A stretch of 48,408 nucleotides of DNA from Eubacterium sp. (GCA_017437905.1 JAFRWY010000007.1:1-48408), one strand, 5' to 3'. Counted from the stretch's first letter, positions 8,704 to 17,979 are shown. Numbers and translations: made by a program. The notes: generated by a model from the sequence alone, not told the origin.

Positions 8704-10176
8704 GTGTTAAATAGTATACAGCATTTTATTGAGAATGGAGTACCAAATCTTCAGAAGGCATCAAAAGATTTTTCAGAGAATCCAAAGGACTTTGCAGGGT
8801 TTGTGAAAAGAGTAAGGAATGAAGCATTACAGATGGCATTGGACTACATATCAGAAACACTCTGTACCTGTAACCAGATTCTTAAAGACAGTCCCATGAG
8901 AAGGGAAAAATGGGAAGTGGTAAGAACAGATGAGAAAACCCTGATCACATCAATCGGAAAGGTTATGTTCTCAAAGACTTTATTTAAGAACAAGGAAACT
9001 GGAGAAAGAAGATATCTTCTGGATGACATGCTCCAGTTTGATCCTCATGAAAGAATGTCTGAAGATGCCATAGCGCAGCTTCTTTCAGAGACAGTACAGA
9101 CCTCATATCGCAAAGGAGGACAGGCTGCAAGCATCCTTGATGAGGTAAGTAAGGAGACTGTAAAGGATAAGATCCATGCGTTGGAATTCCCCAAGGAACA
9201 AAAGCGAAGTGGAAGAAAACGTAAGGTTGAGTACCTGTATATCGAAGCTGATGAAGATCATGTATCCCTGCAGTTCCAGAAGCAAAAGGGGGATCTTCAG
9301 GTCAATCAGTATGGAAGAAAGCTAAATGGCATGATAAATAAGCTTATATATGTCCATGAGGGCATCGAAAAGGATGCCCCCAAAAGTAAACGGCATCACC
9401 TTGTTAATGCCCATTACTTCTGTGGTGCTTATGAAGGAAAAGCTAATGGCGAGTTATGGGATGAAGTCTACACCTACATAGATAATAACTATGATATAAG
9501 CAGTATCAAGAGAATATATCTGGGTGCTGATGGCGGAGCCTGGATTAAGGCTGGTGGCAAGAGGATCAGCGGAATCACATACATACTTGATGAATTCCAT
9601 CTTAAAAAGTATCTGATAAAGATGACCAATCATATGTTGGACAGCGCCGAAGATGCAAGGAAGGTGCTGTCAGAGACGATAAAAGACGGGAGCAAGAAAG
9701 ATTTCCTGTCTGTAGTAGATATGCTTGAGTATCATGCCGAAAGTGCCAAGGAGAAGAAGCACATTCAGGAAGGTGCTTCATATATCCTTGAGAACTGGTC
9801 TGCTGCAAAGATCAGACTGAGATACAGAAGGATTCCCGGATGTAGTACTGAAGGTCATGTCAGCCATGTCCTTTCAAAGAGAATGAGCATGACACCTATG
9901 GGATGGAGTCGTAAAGGGGCAGACAAAATGGCAAAGTTAAGCGCATATGCATGGAATCAAAAGGACATGCTTGAATTAGTGCGCTACCAGAAAACAGTTC
10001 TCTCAAAAGCTGCAGGTGCAGAAGAAGTATCAACAGTAGTGACAGAAATCAGAAACACCATACGAAAGCAACCGGCATGGGGGAAATACTACGATAGCAT
10101 GCAGGTGGAATTAAGTGCAGAATTAAAAAAGTGGATGAGCATAGGAATGCATAACTACATCTGGAAACTGTTCTAG
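8704..10176 (+). CDS. ISLre2-family transposase
   Basis: About 490 residues from a GTG at 8704 that has GGAGGA at 8690-8695, eight bases upstream. The frame stays open to an ATG at 8665, but that lacks a site. Recognisable blocks include KVEYLYIEADEDHVSLQ, RIYLGADGGAWIK and YILDEFHLKKYL, which carry the acidic residues expected of the DDE-type catalytic core. GCSTEGHVSHVLSKRMS follows near the C-terminus. The family name comes from recall of ISLre2 transposases, usually 400-500 residues. The gene appears intact, so the element may be active. Confidence 0.88.
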   Translation: MLNSIQHFIENGVPNLQKASKDFSENPKDFAGFVKRVRNEALQMALDYISETLCTCNQILKDSPMRREKWEVVRTDEKTLITSIGKVMFSKTLFKNKETGERRYLLDDMLQFDPHERMSEDAIAQLLSETVQTSYRKGGQAASILDEVSKETVKDKIHALEFPKEQKRSGRKRKVEYLYIEADEDHVSLQFQKQKGDLQVNQYGRKLNGMINKLIYVHEGIEKDAPKSKRHHLVNAHYFCGAYEGKANGELWDEVYTYIDNNYDISSIKRIYLGADGGAWIKAGGKRISGITYILDEFHLKKYLIKMTNHMLDSAEDARKVLSETIKDGSKKDFLSVVDMLEYHAESAKEKKHIQEGASYILENWSAAKIRLRYRRIPGCSTEGHVSHVLSKRMSMTPMGWSRKGADKMAKLSAYAWNQKDMLELVRYQKTVLSKAAGAEEVSTVVTEIRNTIRKQPAWGKYYDSMQVELSAELKKWMSIGMHNYIWKLF

Positions 10177-10235
10177 GAAGGAAGCCAGAGGCTTACGCCT
10201 CTGCCCTTGAATAAAGTGCGCTGGAGCGCACAATT

Positions 10236-10369
10236 ATCCTTGATCTGCTTGACTACAGACTATCTGTAAGGAAATGTCTGTCAACCCCGAAGCCGCTACG
10301 CGGTGCGCTTTGCGCAGGGTTGACTGATATTCCCTGACAGATAACGTAGTCACCAAGCAGACCAAGGAT
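10236..10369 (+). other. 134-nt nested palindrome downstream of the transposase
   Basis: ATCCTTGATCTGCTTG (10236-10251) and CAAGCAGACCAAGGAT (10354-10369) are complementary with one mismatch. Inside them GACTAC...GTAGTC, GTCAACCC (10280-10287) with GGGTTGAC (10317-10324), and GCGC-TTT-GCGC continue the fold. Smaller hairpins flank it: AGAGGC/GCCTCT near 10190, GTGCGCT/AGCGCAC near 10216 and TGACAG/CTGTCA near 10375-10392. Together these fill the non-coding part of the insertion sequence. It may be a structured RNA, a transposase recognition structure or a transcription block. Confidence 0.65.
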
Positions 10370-10492
10370 AAAAATGACAGCCTTGAACTGTCATCTTATC
10401 AAGCGGTATAATGAGTAAGGTTTGAACATCTGAACTGATCACAGGGCATAATTACCCTTTTAAATCCTACAGTAAATTTACGCCGTCGAGAC

Positions 10493-10521
10493 TTGACATT
10501 TCTTTGCAAAATGGATAAGAT
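10493..10521 (+). promoter_or_regulatory. Consensus promoter for the DUF6465 gene
   Basis: TTGACA (10493-10498), a 17-bp spacer and TAAGAT (10516-10521). It begins ten bases outside the right end of the insertion sequence. Transcription would start near 10528, which rules out the longer in-frame start at 10493. Confidence 0.7.
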
Positions 10522-10573
10522 AATAGCGTTAGTTGAAGGGACTTATTTCAGTCGAATAGTTAGGAGGACACAG

Positions 10574-10873
10574 ATGAAGACATCCGTATATGTTGAGTTT
10601 TACGGTGAGCAGATCAGTCAGGATGAACTGGTGGCTGAGGTTAAGAAGATCTGGGAAGCAAGCGGCAAGAAGGCGTCCGATCTGAAGAGCATTGCTCTCT
10701 ATGTAAAGCCGGAGGAGGATAAGGCATACTACGTGATCAACGGAGATGAGACCGGATCCTTCACATCATTAACACACAGAATGATTTCTAAAGAGATCAG
10801 AAACGGCGCTTCACCGTCAGGTGGGGCGCTTTTCGGTTCCTGTGGAAATGTTGCGCCTGATATGTTAGAATAA
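10574..10873 (+). CDS. DUF6465 family protein with atypical C-terminal tail
   Basis: 99 residues from ATG 10574, which has AGGAGG at 10561-10566. The body, MKTSVYVEFYGEQISQDE to AYYVINGDETGSF, matches the small DUF6465 proteins common in Clostridia; their function is unknown. Those proteins usually stop right after this point. Here the frame runs on for about 35 residues, across a perfect hairpin and T-run at 10806-10833 that looks like the gene's own terminator. The tail may therefore come from a frameshift or lost stop, since a TAA lies in another frame at about 10770. The upstream in-frame ATG is ignored. Confidence 0.75.
   Translation: MKTSVYVEFYGEQISQDELVAEVKKIWEASGKKASDLKSIALYVKPEEDKAYYVINGDETGSFTSLTHRMISKEIRNGASPSGGALFGSCGNVAPDMLE
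10806..10833 (+). terminator. Terminator-like hairpin inside the 3' end of the DUF6465 frame
   Basis: GCGCTTCACC (10806-10815), loop GTCA, GGTGGGGCGC (10820-10829) and TTTT. The 10-bp stem includes two G-T pairs, and an A-rich stretch precedes it. It sits within the annotated reading frame, 65 bp before hisH. Confidence 0.55.
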
Positions 10874-10895
10874 GGCTCTGTAGGAGGATGGAACA

Positions 10896-11501
10896 TTGAT
10901 AGCAATGATCGATTATGATGCCGGAAATATAAAGAGTGTAGAGAAAGCACTGCAGTTCCTGAAGCAGGATGTGATCCTTACCAGAGACCGGGAGGAGATA
11001 CTTGCGGCTGACCGGGTGATCCTTCCGGGAGTCGGCTGCTTCGGCGATGCCATGGAGAAACTCCGGGGGTATGGACTGGAACCCGTGATCCATGAATATG
11101 TGGAATCCGGGCGTCCGTTTCTGGGGATATGTCTCGGCCTTCAGCTGCTCTTCGAGGAGAGTGAGGAAAGTCCGGGCGTGCGCGGCCTCGGCCTGCTGGA
11201 AGGGAAGATCAGGAAGATCCCCGAGGGAGAAGGACGGAAGGTTCCGCAGATCGGGTGGAACGACATTTCCCTGAATCCCGCATCCCGTCTCTTTGCGGGA
11301 GTTCCGGATCACAGCTACGTTTATTTCGTTCATTCCTTCTACCTGGATGCAAAGAACCGGGAGGAGGTGGCCGCTACCACGGAGTACGGCGTTCGGATCG
11401 ATGCGGCCGTGGAAGCCGGAAATGTATATGCATGCCAGTTCCATCCTGAGAAAAGCTCGGATGTGGGACTGAAGATCCTGACGAATTTTGTGAATCTGTA
11501 A
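10896..11501 (+). CDS. hisH: Imidazole glycerol phosphate synthase, glutaminase subunit
   Basis: 201 residues from a TTG start, with GGAGG at 10883-10887 eight bases before it; an ATG at 10905 is the alternative. It is a class I glutamine amidotransferase: [11 protein letters not shown] at the N-terminus, [11 protein letters not shown], the nucleophile Cys79 in GICLGLQ, and His183 with the adjacent Glu in CQFHPEKSS. It supplies ammonia through a tunnel to HisF for histidine and purine-precursor (AICAR) formation. hisF follows eleven bases later, so the heterodimer is co-expressed. The rest of the histidine pathway is not in the window. Confidence 0.95.
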   Translation: MIAMIDYDAGNIKSVEKALQFLKQDVILTRDREEILAADRVILPGVGCFGDAMEKLRGYGLEPVIHEYVESGRPFLGICLGLQLLFEESEESPGVRGLGLLEGKIRKIPEGEGRKVPQIGWNDISLNPASRLFAGVPDHSYVYFVHSFYLDAKNREEVAATTEYGVRIDAAVEAGNVYACQFHPEKSSDVGLKILTNFVNL

Positions 11502-11512
11502 GGAGTATGCCC

Positions 11513-12274
11513 ATGCACACAAAAAGAATCATACCCTGTCTGGATGTTAAGGACGGACGGGTCGTTAAGGGAATCAATTTCGTAAATCTGATCGATGCCG
11601 GTGATCCGGTGGCCTGCGGGAAAGCCTATGATTCTGCTGGTGCGGATGAACTGGTATTCCTGGATATCACTGCGTCCAGTGACCGGAGAGCCATTGTGGC
11701 GGACATGGTGCGCCGTGTGGCCGAAACGGTATTTATCCCGTTCACTGTGGGCGGAGGCATCCGTACCGTAGACGATTTCCGGGAGATCCTCAGGGAGGGA
11801 GCGGATAAGATCGCGATCAATTCCGCGGCGATCGATAATCCGCAGCTGATCTCGGATGCGGCGGACAGGTTCGGAAGCCAGTGTGTGGTTGTTGCTATCG
11901 ATGCAAAGCGGAGAGCGGACGGCAACGGATGGACGATCTATAAACACGGCGGACGTCTGGACTGCGGGATCGACGCGATAGAGTGGGCTGCCAGGGCAGA
12001 CCGCCTGGGCGCCGGTGAGATCCTGCTAACCAGCATGGATTGTGACGGAACAAAGGCAGGCTATGATATTGAACTGACACGTGCAGTTTCGGAAGCGGTC
12101 TCTATTCCGGTCATTGCCTCCGGCGGAGCGGGAACCGTGGATCATTTCTATGATGCGGTAACGGCAGGTAAGGCGGATGCGGCACTTGCGGCATCACTGT
12201 TCCATTTCAAGGAACTGGAGATCCGTGAGGTGAAGGAGGCGCTGCGGGCACGGGGAGTATCCGTGCGGCTGTAA
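11513..12274 (+). CDS. hisF: Imidazole glycerol phosphate synthase, cyclase subunit
   Basis: 253 residues, a (beta/alpha)8 barrel. Asp11 in [13 protein letters not shown] and Asp130 in VVVAIDAKR correspond to the two catalytic aspartates, and the phosphate-binding segments VGGGIRT and ASGGAG are intact. It cyclises PRFAR with ammonia from HisH to give IGP and AICAR. AGGAG at 11501-11505 fits ATG 11513 (seven bases) rather than ATG 11507 (one base), and [12 protein letters not shown] is the usual N-terminus. It is coupled to hisH. Confidence 0.96.
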   Translation: MHTKRIIPCLDVKDGRVVKGINFVNLIDAGDPVACGKAYDSAGADELVFLDITASSDRRAIVADMVRRVAETVFIPFTVGGGIRTVDDFREILREGADKIAINSAAIDNPQLISDAADRFGSQCVVVAIDAKRRADGNGWTIYKHGGRLDCGIDAIEWAARADRLGAGEILLTSMDCDGTKAGYDIELTRAVSEAVSIPVIASGGAGTVDHFYDAVTAGKADAALAASLFHFKELEIREVKEALRARGVSVRL

Positions 12275-12397
12275 CGTTCAGCTTCTTTAGATGTATCGCG
12301 GTCGTTCTGTGTGGATAAGAGTGTTGTCTGAATGGCCGGCGGGCTATTCTTTAGTTTTGAGGAGGACGGAAGAAGAAAGCGATTCTTCCGGAGCAAT

Positions 12398-12841
12398 ATG
12401 ATCGAATATAAGTATTTACGGCTTCCTAAAGACCTTTATCTCGGGCTTCGCGCTTCTGTCGGCTGGAAGCATCTTTCGGACCGGCAGGTGGACGCTGCCA
12501 TAAATGGCTGTAAGGCCATGATCACGGCCTGGGACACGGAGACGGGTCAGGTGGTGGGTATGGGACGTCTGGTGGGAGATGAACTGGTTATCATGAATAT
12601 CCAGGACCTGATCGTTCGTCCGGAATACCACGGGCATGGCATCGGCTCCCAATTGATCCGCTACCTTCGTGAGAAGGCGGCGGAGGCTCTGGAACCCGGC
12701 GAAGAACTGATGTTCACGCTGATGTGTGCCAAGGGACGCGAACGCTTCTACGAGAAGAACGGCTTTATCGCAAGACCGACTCCGGATCTGGGCCCCGGGA
12801 TGATCATGTATCTGCATGAAGAAGACGGGCCGGAGGAGTAG
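12398..12841 (+). CDS. GNAT-family N-acetyltransferase
   Basis: 147 residues from ATG 12398, with GGAG at 12390-12393. The frame is open to 12332, but that start lacks a site and adds atypical residues. The acetyl-CoA-binding motif A is IVRPEYHGHGIGSQLIRYL (R/Q-x-x-G-x-G/A type). FYEKNGFIARP is the usual C-terminal beta strand and helix of the family. The acceptor substrate cannot be predicted. It is last before a strong terminator and may be co-transcribed with hisHF. Confidence 0.88.
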   Translation: MIEYKYLRLPKDLYLGLRASVGWKHLSDRQVDAAINGCKAMITAWDTETGQVVGMGRLVGDELVIMNIQDLIVRPEYHGHGIGSQLIRYLREKAAEALEPGEELMFTLMCAKGRERFYEKNGFIARPTPDLGPGMIMYLHEEDGPEE

Positions 12842-12910
12842 ACTCCGGGAATGGATGATTGCCCGGATCGGATTCTGATCTGTGAAACATTATTTTCGAT
12901 TTATAAAGAG

Positions 12911-12946
12911 GGCGGCTGCACCGGGATCGTGCAGCTGCCTTTCTTT
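12911..12946 (+). terminator. Rho-independent terminator after the his/GNAT genes
   Basis: GGCGGCTGCAC (12911-12921), a seven-base loop, GTGCAGCTGCC (12929-12939) and TTTCTTT. The 11-bp stem has one G-T pair. It marks the boundary between the housekeeping region and the signalling locus. Confidence 0.85.
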
Positions 12947-13020
12947 GCATGGATCCTGTTTTGGGTTTACCTTCTGATTCTACGAAATAGAAGAAAATCG
13001 TACCCGCTGAACTTAAATCA

Positions 13021-13029
13021 TGGTATAAT
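13021..13029 (+). promoter_or_regulatory. Extended -10 promoter ahead of the signalling locus
   Basis: TGGTATAAT is an extended -10 element (TGn-TATAAT). No clear -35 is seen 17 bp upstream, as is tolerated by extended -10 promoters. It lies 107 bp before the FHA gene start at 13136 and after the terminator at 12911. Confidence 0.55.
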
Positions 13030-13135
13030 AACCGTGGGAATCCGGGTAAGATTCTGAAAAAAACGGATGGAAAGAATGGAAGGATAACAGGAACAGGTTG
13101 CGAATTATAATGTGGTGGAATGGAGGAACCAGGAC

Positions 13136-14875
13136 ATGAAGGTAACTGTAACAGATTCAACCTATGGCATGAAACAGTATGATCTGGATGCCTACGGCAA
13201 GGATTCAATTGTATTCGGCCGTCAGCAGGATTGCGATATCGTGATCTTATCGGGATTTGTATCCCGACCGCACGGTGTTCTCTTCCGGCAGAACGGCCGG
13301 TGGTATATCCAGGATATGATGAGCAAATGCGGCTTCACGGTGAACGGTGTTCGGATGGAGAAAGCGGAGATCGGCGATGGTACAATAGTGCGGATCGCTT
13401 CCAACAGTCCGGCGTCGCAGGGTTACGTGGAAATGGTATTTGAAGCAGTGGCAGGCGCGCAGACGGCGGGTATGAATCAGCAGGCATATGGCGGCCGGCA
13501 GCAGTACGGAAATCAGCCGTACGGCGGCCAGCAGCAGTATGATAATCAGCCGTACGGCGGTCAGCAGCAGTACGGAAATCAGCCGTACGGCGGCCAGCAG
13601 CAGTACGGAAATCAGCCGTACGGCGGCCAGCAGCAGTATGGAGATCAGCCGTACGGGGGGCAGCAGTATGGGAATCAGCCGTACGGCGGCCAGCAGCAAT
13701 ATGGGAATCAGCAGTATGGTGACCAGCAGCAGAACGGAAATCAGCAGTATGGCAACCGGCAGCAGTACGATAATCAGCCGTACGGCGGTCAGCAGCAGTA
13801 CGGAAATCAGCCGTACGGCGGCCAGCAGCAGTACAATGATCAGCAGTATGACGATCAGGAGCGCAACGGGAATCAGCATTCCGATGAGGGACAGGATACA
13901 CCTCCGAAGAAGAAAAAGAGTAAGCTTCCGATCATCATTATCTCTTCCGTAGTGGCAGCCGGTGCAATCTTCTTTGCAGTATGGTTCTTCTTCCTTCGAA
14001 GCAGTGGCGGATACAAGACCCCTGAGGAGGCGGCGGATGCATTCCTGGAAGCAACCGCAACTGCGAAATATCAGGAGCTTATCGACGGAATCCCGGATTT
14101 TGAGATTGAATTCTGTCTGGAGCATTTCGCATACCTGAAATCGGAGCTTGGCATCGAGGATGTATCCTCATTCCGTTCCAAAACGCTGGCTTATATTACC
14201 GATGTTGAGCATGCACTTCCTATGAAGTATGAAAGAGTGAAGAATTATGAGGAGGATTCGGAGGAACTCGAGGAAGAACTTGAGGATGACGAGTATTTAA
14301 GAGCATTTTCAAAGGAGGTGGAAGAACTTCGGTATATTCGTACGAGAATCTCCTATACAGACGAGAGTGGAAAAGAGAGAGACAGACGTTTCGATTCGAT
14401 CTTATATAAATATAAAGGGAAATGGTACTATCCGGTGGGCCTTATGATGTCTGAATCGATGGTACGATACACAGACAAAGGCTCAAAAGCGGATGATCTT
14501 ATGTCTGCGGGAACGGTCAATACAGCATTGATGACATGTTTGGCAAATGAGGACGCGTATGACGAGTATATGACCATTAATTCCAAGTATCCGGCGGATA
14601 CCCGGGATGCTTCCGGAAATGATGTAACCCTTATCTTCCGTGCGGAGAGTGAAGGAGAGATTACTCTGTACCACTCCGATATCAATGGGGATTCGATTCG
14701 GGCGGAAATGTCATCAAATCTCGGGGGCAAGGCTCCGAAGATCAAATACGAGAAAAACGGAGCAGACCATTGGCTGGTTGGAATCGCCAGATCCAAACCG
14801 GTGGTTTATATAACGAATAAAGATGAAACCGTGAAATATGAACTCCAACCGACCATTGATGATGAATACAAGTAA
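13136..14875 (+). CDS. FHA-domain membrane protein with Gln/Tyr/Gly repeat linker
   Basis: 579 residues from ATG 13136 (GGAGG at 13122-13126; the open frame reaches a GTG at 13112). Order: an FHA phosphothreonine-binding domain (about 1-100) with [11 protein letters not shown] and VSRPHGVLF, holding the FHA Gly-Arg and Ser-Arg-x-His; a linker of about ten YGGQQQYGNQP-type units (about 118-245); a Lys-rich stop; one membrane helix (about 263-286); and an extracellular domain of about 290 residues resembling small NTF2/DUF4878-like folds (KTPEEAADAFLEA). The FHA should be cytoplasmic and the C-terminus outside. Close paralogues begin at 23145 and 36495. A terminator follows. Confidence 0.82.
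   Translation: MKVTVTDSTYGMKQYDLDAYGKDSIVFGRQQDCDIVILSGFVSRPHGVLFRQNGRWYIQDMMSKCGFTVNGVRMEKAEIGDGTIVRIASNSPASQGYVEMVFEAVAGAQTAGMNQQAYGGRQQYGNQPYGGQQQYDNQPYGGQQQYGNQPYGGQQQYGNQPYGGQQQYGDQPYGGQQYGNQPYGGQQQYGNQQYGDQQQNGNQQYGNRQQYDNQPYGGQQQYGNQPYGGQQQYNDQQYDDQERNGNQHSDEGQDTPPKKKKSKLPIIIISSVVAAGAIFFAVWFFFLRSSGGYKTPEEAADAFLEATATAKYQELIDGIPDFEIEFCLEHFAYLKSELGIEDVSSFRSKTLAYITDVEHALPMKYERVKNYEEDSEELEEELEDDEYLRAFSKEVEELRYIRTRISYTDESGKERDRRFDSILYKYKGKWYYPVGLMMSESMVRYTDKGSKADDLMSAGTVNTALMTCLANEDAYDEYMTINSKYPADTRDASGNDVTLIFRAESEGEITLYHSDINGDSIRAEMSSNLGGKAPKIKYEKNGADHWLVGIARSKPVVYITNKDETVKYELQPTIDDEYK
13488..13859 (+). repeat. In-frame ~33-bp tandem repeats encoding QQQYGNQPYGG
   Basis: About eleven units of CAGCAGCAGTACGGAAATCA-type sequence keep the reading frame; one unit is shorter by a codon and later units drift. 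Long antisense open frames here are a by-product of the repeats. Confidence 0.85.
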
Positions 14876-14904
14876 AGCGGCGATCTTTGCCGACATGGAT
14901 CAGA

Positions 14905-14936
14905 GAACGGGATGGGATACCATTCCGTTCTTTTTT
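14905..14936 (+). terminator. Rho-independent terminator after the first FHA gene
   Basis: GAACGGGATGG (14905-14915), loop GATA, CCATTCCGTTC (14920-14930) and TTTTTT. The 11-bp stem contains one G-T pair. It separates the FHA gene from the lipoprotein group. Confidence 0.85.
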
Positions 14937-14997
14937 GAAATACTGTTTCCATGACATCGGAGCAGTAGTAAGATTTGTTTTCTAATAAGTGGATTCG

Positions 14998-15006
14998 TGG
15001 TAAGAT
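14998..15006 (+). promoter_or_regulatory. Possible extended -10 promoter for the lipoprotein genes
   Basis: TGGTAAGAT fits an extended -10 box and lies between the terminator at 14905 and the clostripain-like gene. A second candidate is TTGAAA at 15032 with a weak -10 near 15054. Neither is strong. Confidence 0.35.
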
Positions 15007-15091
15007 ATGTATGGGTATATGTATCAGAATTTTGAAAAAGATTGTTTGAGAAATAGGAATACTCATGTGTTTTAAGAAAGGGCGGATCTTT

Positions 15092-17947
15092 ATGAAGAAA
15101 AAACGTTTCTCAATACTCCTTTTTGTTGTTCTTCTGCTTGGTTTATCTGCATGCGGGAAGTCTGGAAGAGACTCTTCGCATAATTCAAACGATAAGAGTG
15201 TTATTGATAGATTGTCAGAGGGTCGGGGTGATAACTGGTTTGGTGATGAAAAGACAACTGTTATGATCTACATGATCGGTTCGGATCTGGAAAGCGGATT
15301 TGCTGCGGCCACGGATGATATGAAAGAGATGGAAGATAGCGGTGTGGATCCGGAACTGGTCACGGTGTTGGTTTATACCGGAGGGGCTGAATCGTGGCAT
15401 AGTGATATTCCGACCGATAAAAACACAGTTTTCAGACTTACAGCAGATGGTTTCCAAAAAGAAACTGAATTTGAATTAATGTCAATGGGGGATCCTGATA
15501 ATCTCGATCGCTTTTTAAACTATGCATGGGAAAACTTTCCGGCTGACAGATTTCACCTGTTGTTTTGGGATCACGGAAGTGGGCCGGTTATGGGATATGG
15601 TCATGATATGCTATTTGACGGAGACTGTATCACCCTTCCGGAATTAAGAACTGCCCTGGAGAATAGTCCCTTTAGTAAAGAGAATAAACTCGGAGTTATT
15701 GGCTTTGATGCATGCCTGATGGCATCTGTTGAGTTGGCTTGTGTAACCGGTGACTATGCTGAATATCTTGTCTCATCGCAGGAAGTGGAGCCGAGTTATG
15801 GATGGAATTATGCACTTCTGGAGAAATGCGGGAAAGTAAGCATAAGTGATTTCACACAGGAAATCGTTGATACATATATGAGTTACAATGAAGCCGCCTT
15901 TCATGAAAATGAGTTCTTTCATTGCGGTGTAACCCTGTCGGTTGTGGATCTCTCATATGCAGATGAATTACGAGAGAAGGTGAGCGGGCTCTTTTCCGTA
16001 GCAAAAGGCGATGTTGACGGTGATTTCAACAAACTTGTAGGAGCGAGAGTCCAGACCCGCGCATTGGGAAGAGCCAGTACGGGATCGGAATATGATTTGG
16101 TGGATCTGGGAAGCTTGTCGGAAATGATGTCCGATCGTTATTCAGAGGCTGCATCCGAACTTCGTGATGTTTTGAATAATGCGGTCATTGTTTCTGCATC
16201 TAATATAGAGAATTGCAGCGGACTTAGTATTTATTTTCCGTATTATAATAAAGAGTATTACTCGGCTGAATGGAAAAAGGAATATAGTGCAATCGGATTG
16301 TTCCCGGAATATCAGGCTTTTTTGGAAGCATATGAAAGCCACTGGATGGAATCTGATTTGAAAGAGTTTTATAAAGGGAAACTTGTTCCTTTGCAGGGAA
16401 GTGCCAAGACACAGTTTAATTTGAGGCTAACAGAAGAACAGAAGGAATCTTATGCTGAAAGCAGGTATTATATCCTGAAAAAAGTCGGAGAAGACATGTA
16501 TAGAGATGTTTTTCTATCAGCAAATGTAAAAGAGAATAACGGACTCCTTACAGCGGATTTTGACGGAAGAATTCTATATGTATCTAATAATAGTGGAGAA
16601 AAACATATTCCGGTGACAGTAATGAAAGATACGGTTGGGGATGTAACACATTATTCTATTCTTAACAGCGCTGTTGAGCGTGAGGAAGAGACGGACGCAC
16701 TCATTGGTTCATGGGAAACTGAATCGATCGAGTATCAGATTTCGGTTAATACGAAAAGCGGAGAGTGTATCATTAACGGAATCTATTCTATAGAAGATGA
16801 TACGGAAATCATTTCAGGAAAGAGAAAAGCGATTAATCCTTCAGAATGGGATAATTACTTGTTTTTAAACGGGATTACACGGTATTTGACCCGTGATGAG
16901 AATGGAACCATCCTGAGCCTTAGTGACTGGCCGAAAGAAGATGTGATTTCAGGATGGGAACCACGGGTGGCTGATGGGCTGTATTTTACATACGATGCAT
17001 TGGTGGATGATGGAAGTGAATATTTCCTGATGTTTGAAATTGAAGATGTTCAGAATAACAGATACTCTTCAGAACTCTTCCCTATTGACTTTGCATATGA
17101 GCTGACGGATCCGGAGGTGAAGGAAACTGAGGTTGAGACGATTGAATGGAACTCAAACAATATGGAACAGACAATATACAGCCGTGATGGAGTCGAGGTA
17201 AAAATGGTCATATGTAAGAGTGTACTCGATGGCGATTTTACCTATGGGGTTGAGGCGTTGAATAATGGGGATACCGGGGTTGAAGTGTGGTTTGATTCGT
17301 TCGGAATAAATGATCTGGTTTGCGGACAGGAGAACTATTTTAGTATTGAGTTAGAGCCGGGCAACAAAAAATACCATGTTCTCGGCGATGTTCGAGGGTT
17401 ATGTATGTATGAAGGGATTATGATGCCGGAATCAATTCAATTATCTCTATCATTATCAAAGAGTAGTGGTGAAACAGTTTTTAGAAATCAGCGGATAAGC
17501 ATTCGGCTAAATAAGGATATGGCTATCGATTATTATTCAGTACCGATTAAAGGAGCCTATGCGGATGAACAAATTCTTTTAGATGATGAAGTTACAATTA
17601 CACTGTTGGGAATGGGGTGTTATTTTGATCATGAGTGGCATGGACCGGAATCACAATTTGCAGAATTGACGGTTTTGTGCAGGGTTGAGAATAAATCAGG
17701 TGAAGAAAAAAAAGTATTTTTCAGTGATGCGGAGATAAATGTAGGATTCAGCGGCTATTTATCCGAGGCAAAATTCGTGACATTGAATCCGGGGGGGACT
17801 GCATATCTTCAGACAACGATTGATATGAGCGCTGTATCATCGGAGGAAACCGGCGAAAGAGTTGATCTGGAAACGGTTAATTCCATTTCTCTCCAGTTCA
17901 GCATAGATAATAAGGAGTATTCATTACCTGTTCATCTAACACATTGA
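15092..17947 (+). CDS. Clostripain-like (C11) lipoprotein protease
   Basis: 951 residues from ATG 15092 (AAAGGGCGG upstream; the frame opens at 15065). A lipoprotein signal peptide ends in the lipobox LSAC. The peptidase C11 domain (about 50-440) has TTVMIYMIGSDLESG, LLFWDHGSGP (His161) and GFDACLMASVEL (Cys208), the expected His/Cys dyad. C11 enzymes cleave after Arg or Lys and are often self-activated. The 500 C-terminal residues hold beta-rich domains. One, with PIKGAYADEQILLDDEV near residue 820, is shared with the next lipoprotein. The protein should be anchored on the outer face of the membrane. Base composition is more AT-rich than the flanking FHA genes. Confidence 0.85.
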   Translation: MKKKRFSILLFVVLLLGLSACGKSGRDSSHNSNDKSVIDRLSEGRGDNWFGDEKTTVMIYMIGSDLESGFAAATDDMKEMEDSGVDPELVTVLVYTGGAESWHSDIPTDKNTVFRLTADGFQKETEFELMSMGDPDNLDRFLNYAWENFPADRFHLLFWDHGSGPVMGYGHDMLFDGDCITLPELRTALENSPFSKENKLGVIGFDACLMASVELACVTGDYAEYLVSSQEVEPSYGWNYALLEKCGKVSISDFTQEIVDTYMSYNEAAFHENEFFHCGVTLSVVDLSYADELREKVSGLFSVAKGDVDGDFNKLVGARVQTRALGRASTGSEYDLVDLGSLSEMMSDRYSEAASELRDVLNNAVIVSASNIENCSGLSIYFPYYNKEYYSAEWKKEYSAIGLFPEYQAFLEAYESHWMESDLKEFYKGKLVPLQGSAKTQFNLRLTEEQKESYAESRYYILKKVGEDMYRDVFLSANVKENNGLLTADFDGRILYVSNNSGEKHIPVTVMKDTVGDVTHYSILNSAVEREEETDALIGSWETESIEYQISVNTKSGECIINGIYSIEDDTEIISGKRKAINPSEWDNYLFLNGITRYLTRDENGTILSLSDWPKEDVISGWEPRVADGLYFTYDALVDDGSEYFLMFEIEDVQNNRYSSELFPIDFAYELTDPEVKETEVETIEWNSNNMEQTIYSRDGVEVKMVICKSVLDGDFTYGVEALNNGDTGVEVWFDSFGINDLVCGQENYFSIELEPGNKKYHVLGDVRGLCMYEGIMMPESIQLSLSLSKSSGETVFRNQRISIRLNKDMAIDYYSVPIKGAYADEQILLDDEVTITLLGMGCYFDHEWHGPESQFAELTVLCRVENKSGEEKKVFFSDAEINVGFSGYLSEAKFVTLNPGGTAYLQTTIDMSAVSSEETGERVDLETVNSISLQFSIDNKEYSLPVHLTH

Positions 17948-17979
17948 AAATGAGTATATTATGATGGGGGTGTGATTCA

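Larger units (their letters stand above)
8601..10483 (+). mobile_element. ISLre2-family insertion sequence
   Basis: About 1.88 kb. The left end 8601-8620 (GCGTAAAGTTTTTGTAGGAA) and the reverse complement of 10464-10483 (GCGTAAATTTACTGTAGGAT) match at 16 of 20 positions, so these are the likely terminal inverted repeats. Between them lies one transposase gene, then about 300 bp of non-coding, strongly palindromic DNA. I could not find a matching target-site duplication in the flanks, so the exact ends may be off by a few bases. Base use is more AT-rich than in murF or hisH. The element sits between murF and the DUF6465 gene and breaks no recognisable frame. Confidence 0.8.

Noticed and set aside
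8590-10495. Target-site duplication flanking the insertion sequence
   Set aside because: The bases next to the inverted repeats (ATGAGGGCTA on the left, CGTCGAGACT on the right) do not match at any length I could accept.
13247-14125. Long - strand frames across the 33-bp repeats
   Set aside because: They arise because the repeat unit is open in several frames; the repetitive Leu/Ile or Ala/Asp/Arg composition is not protein-like.
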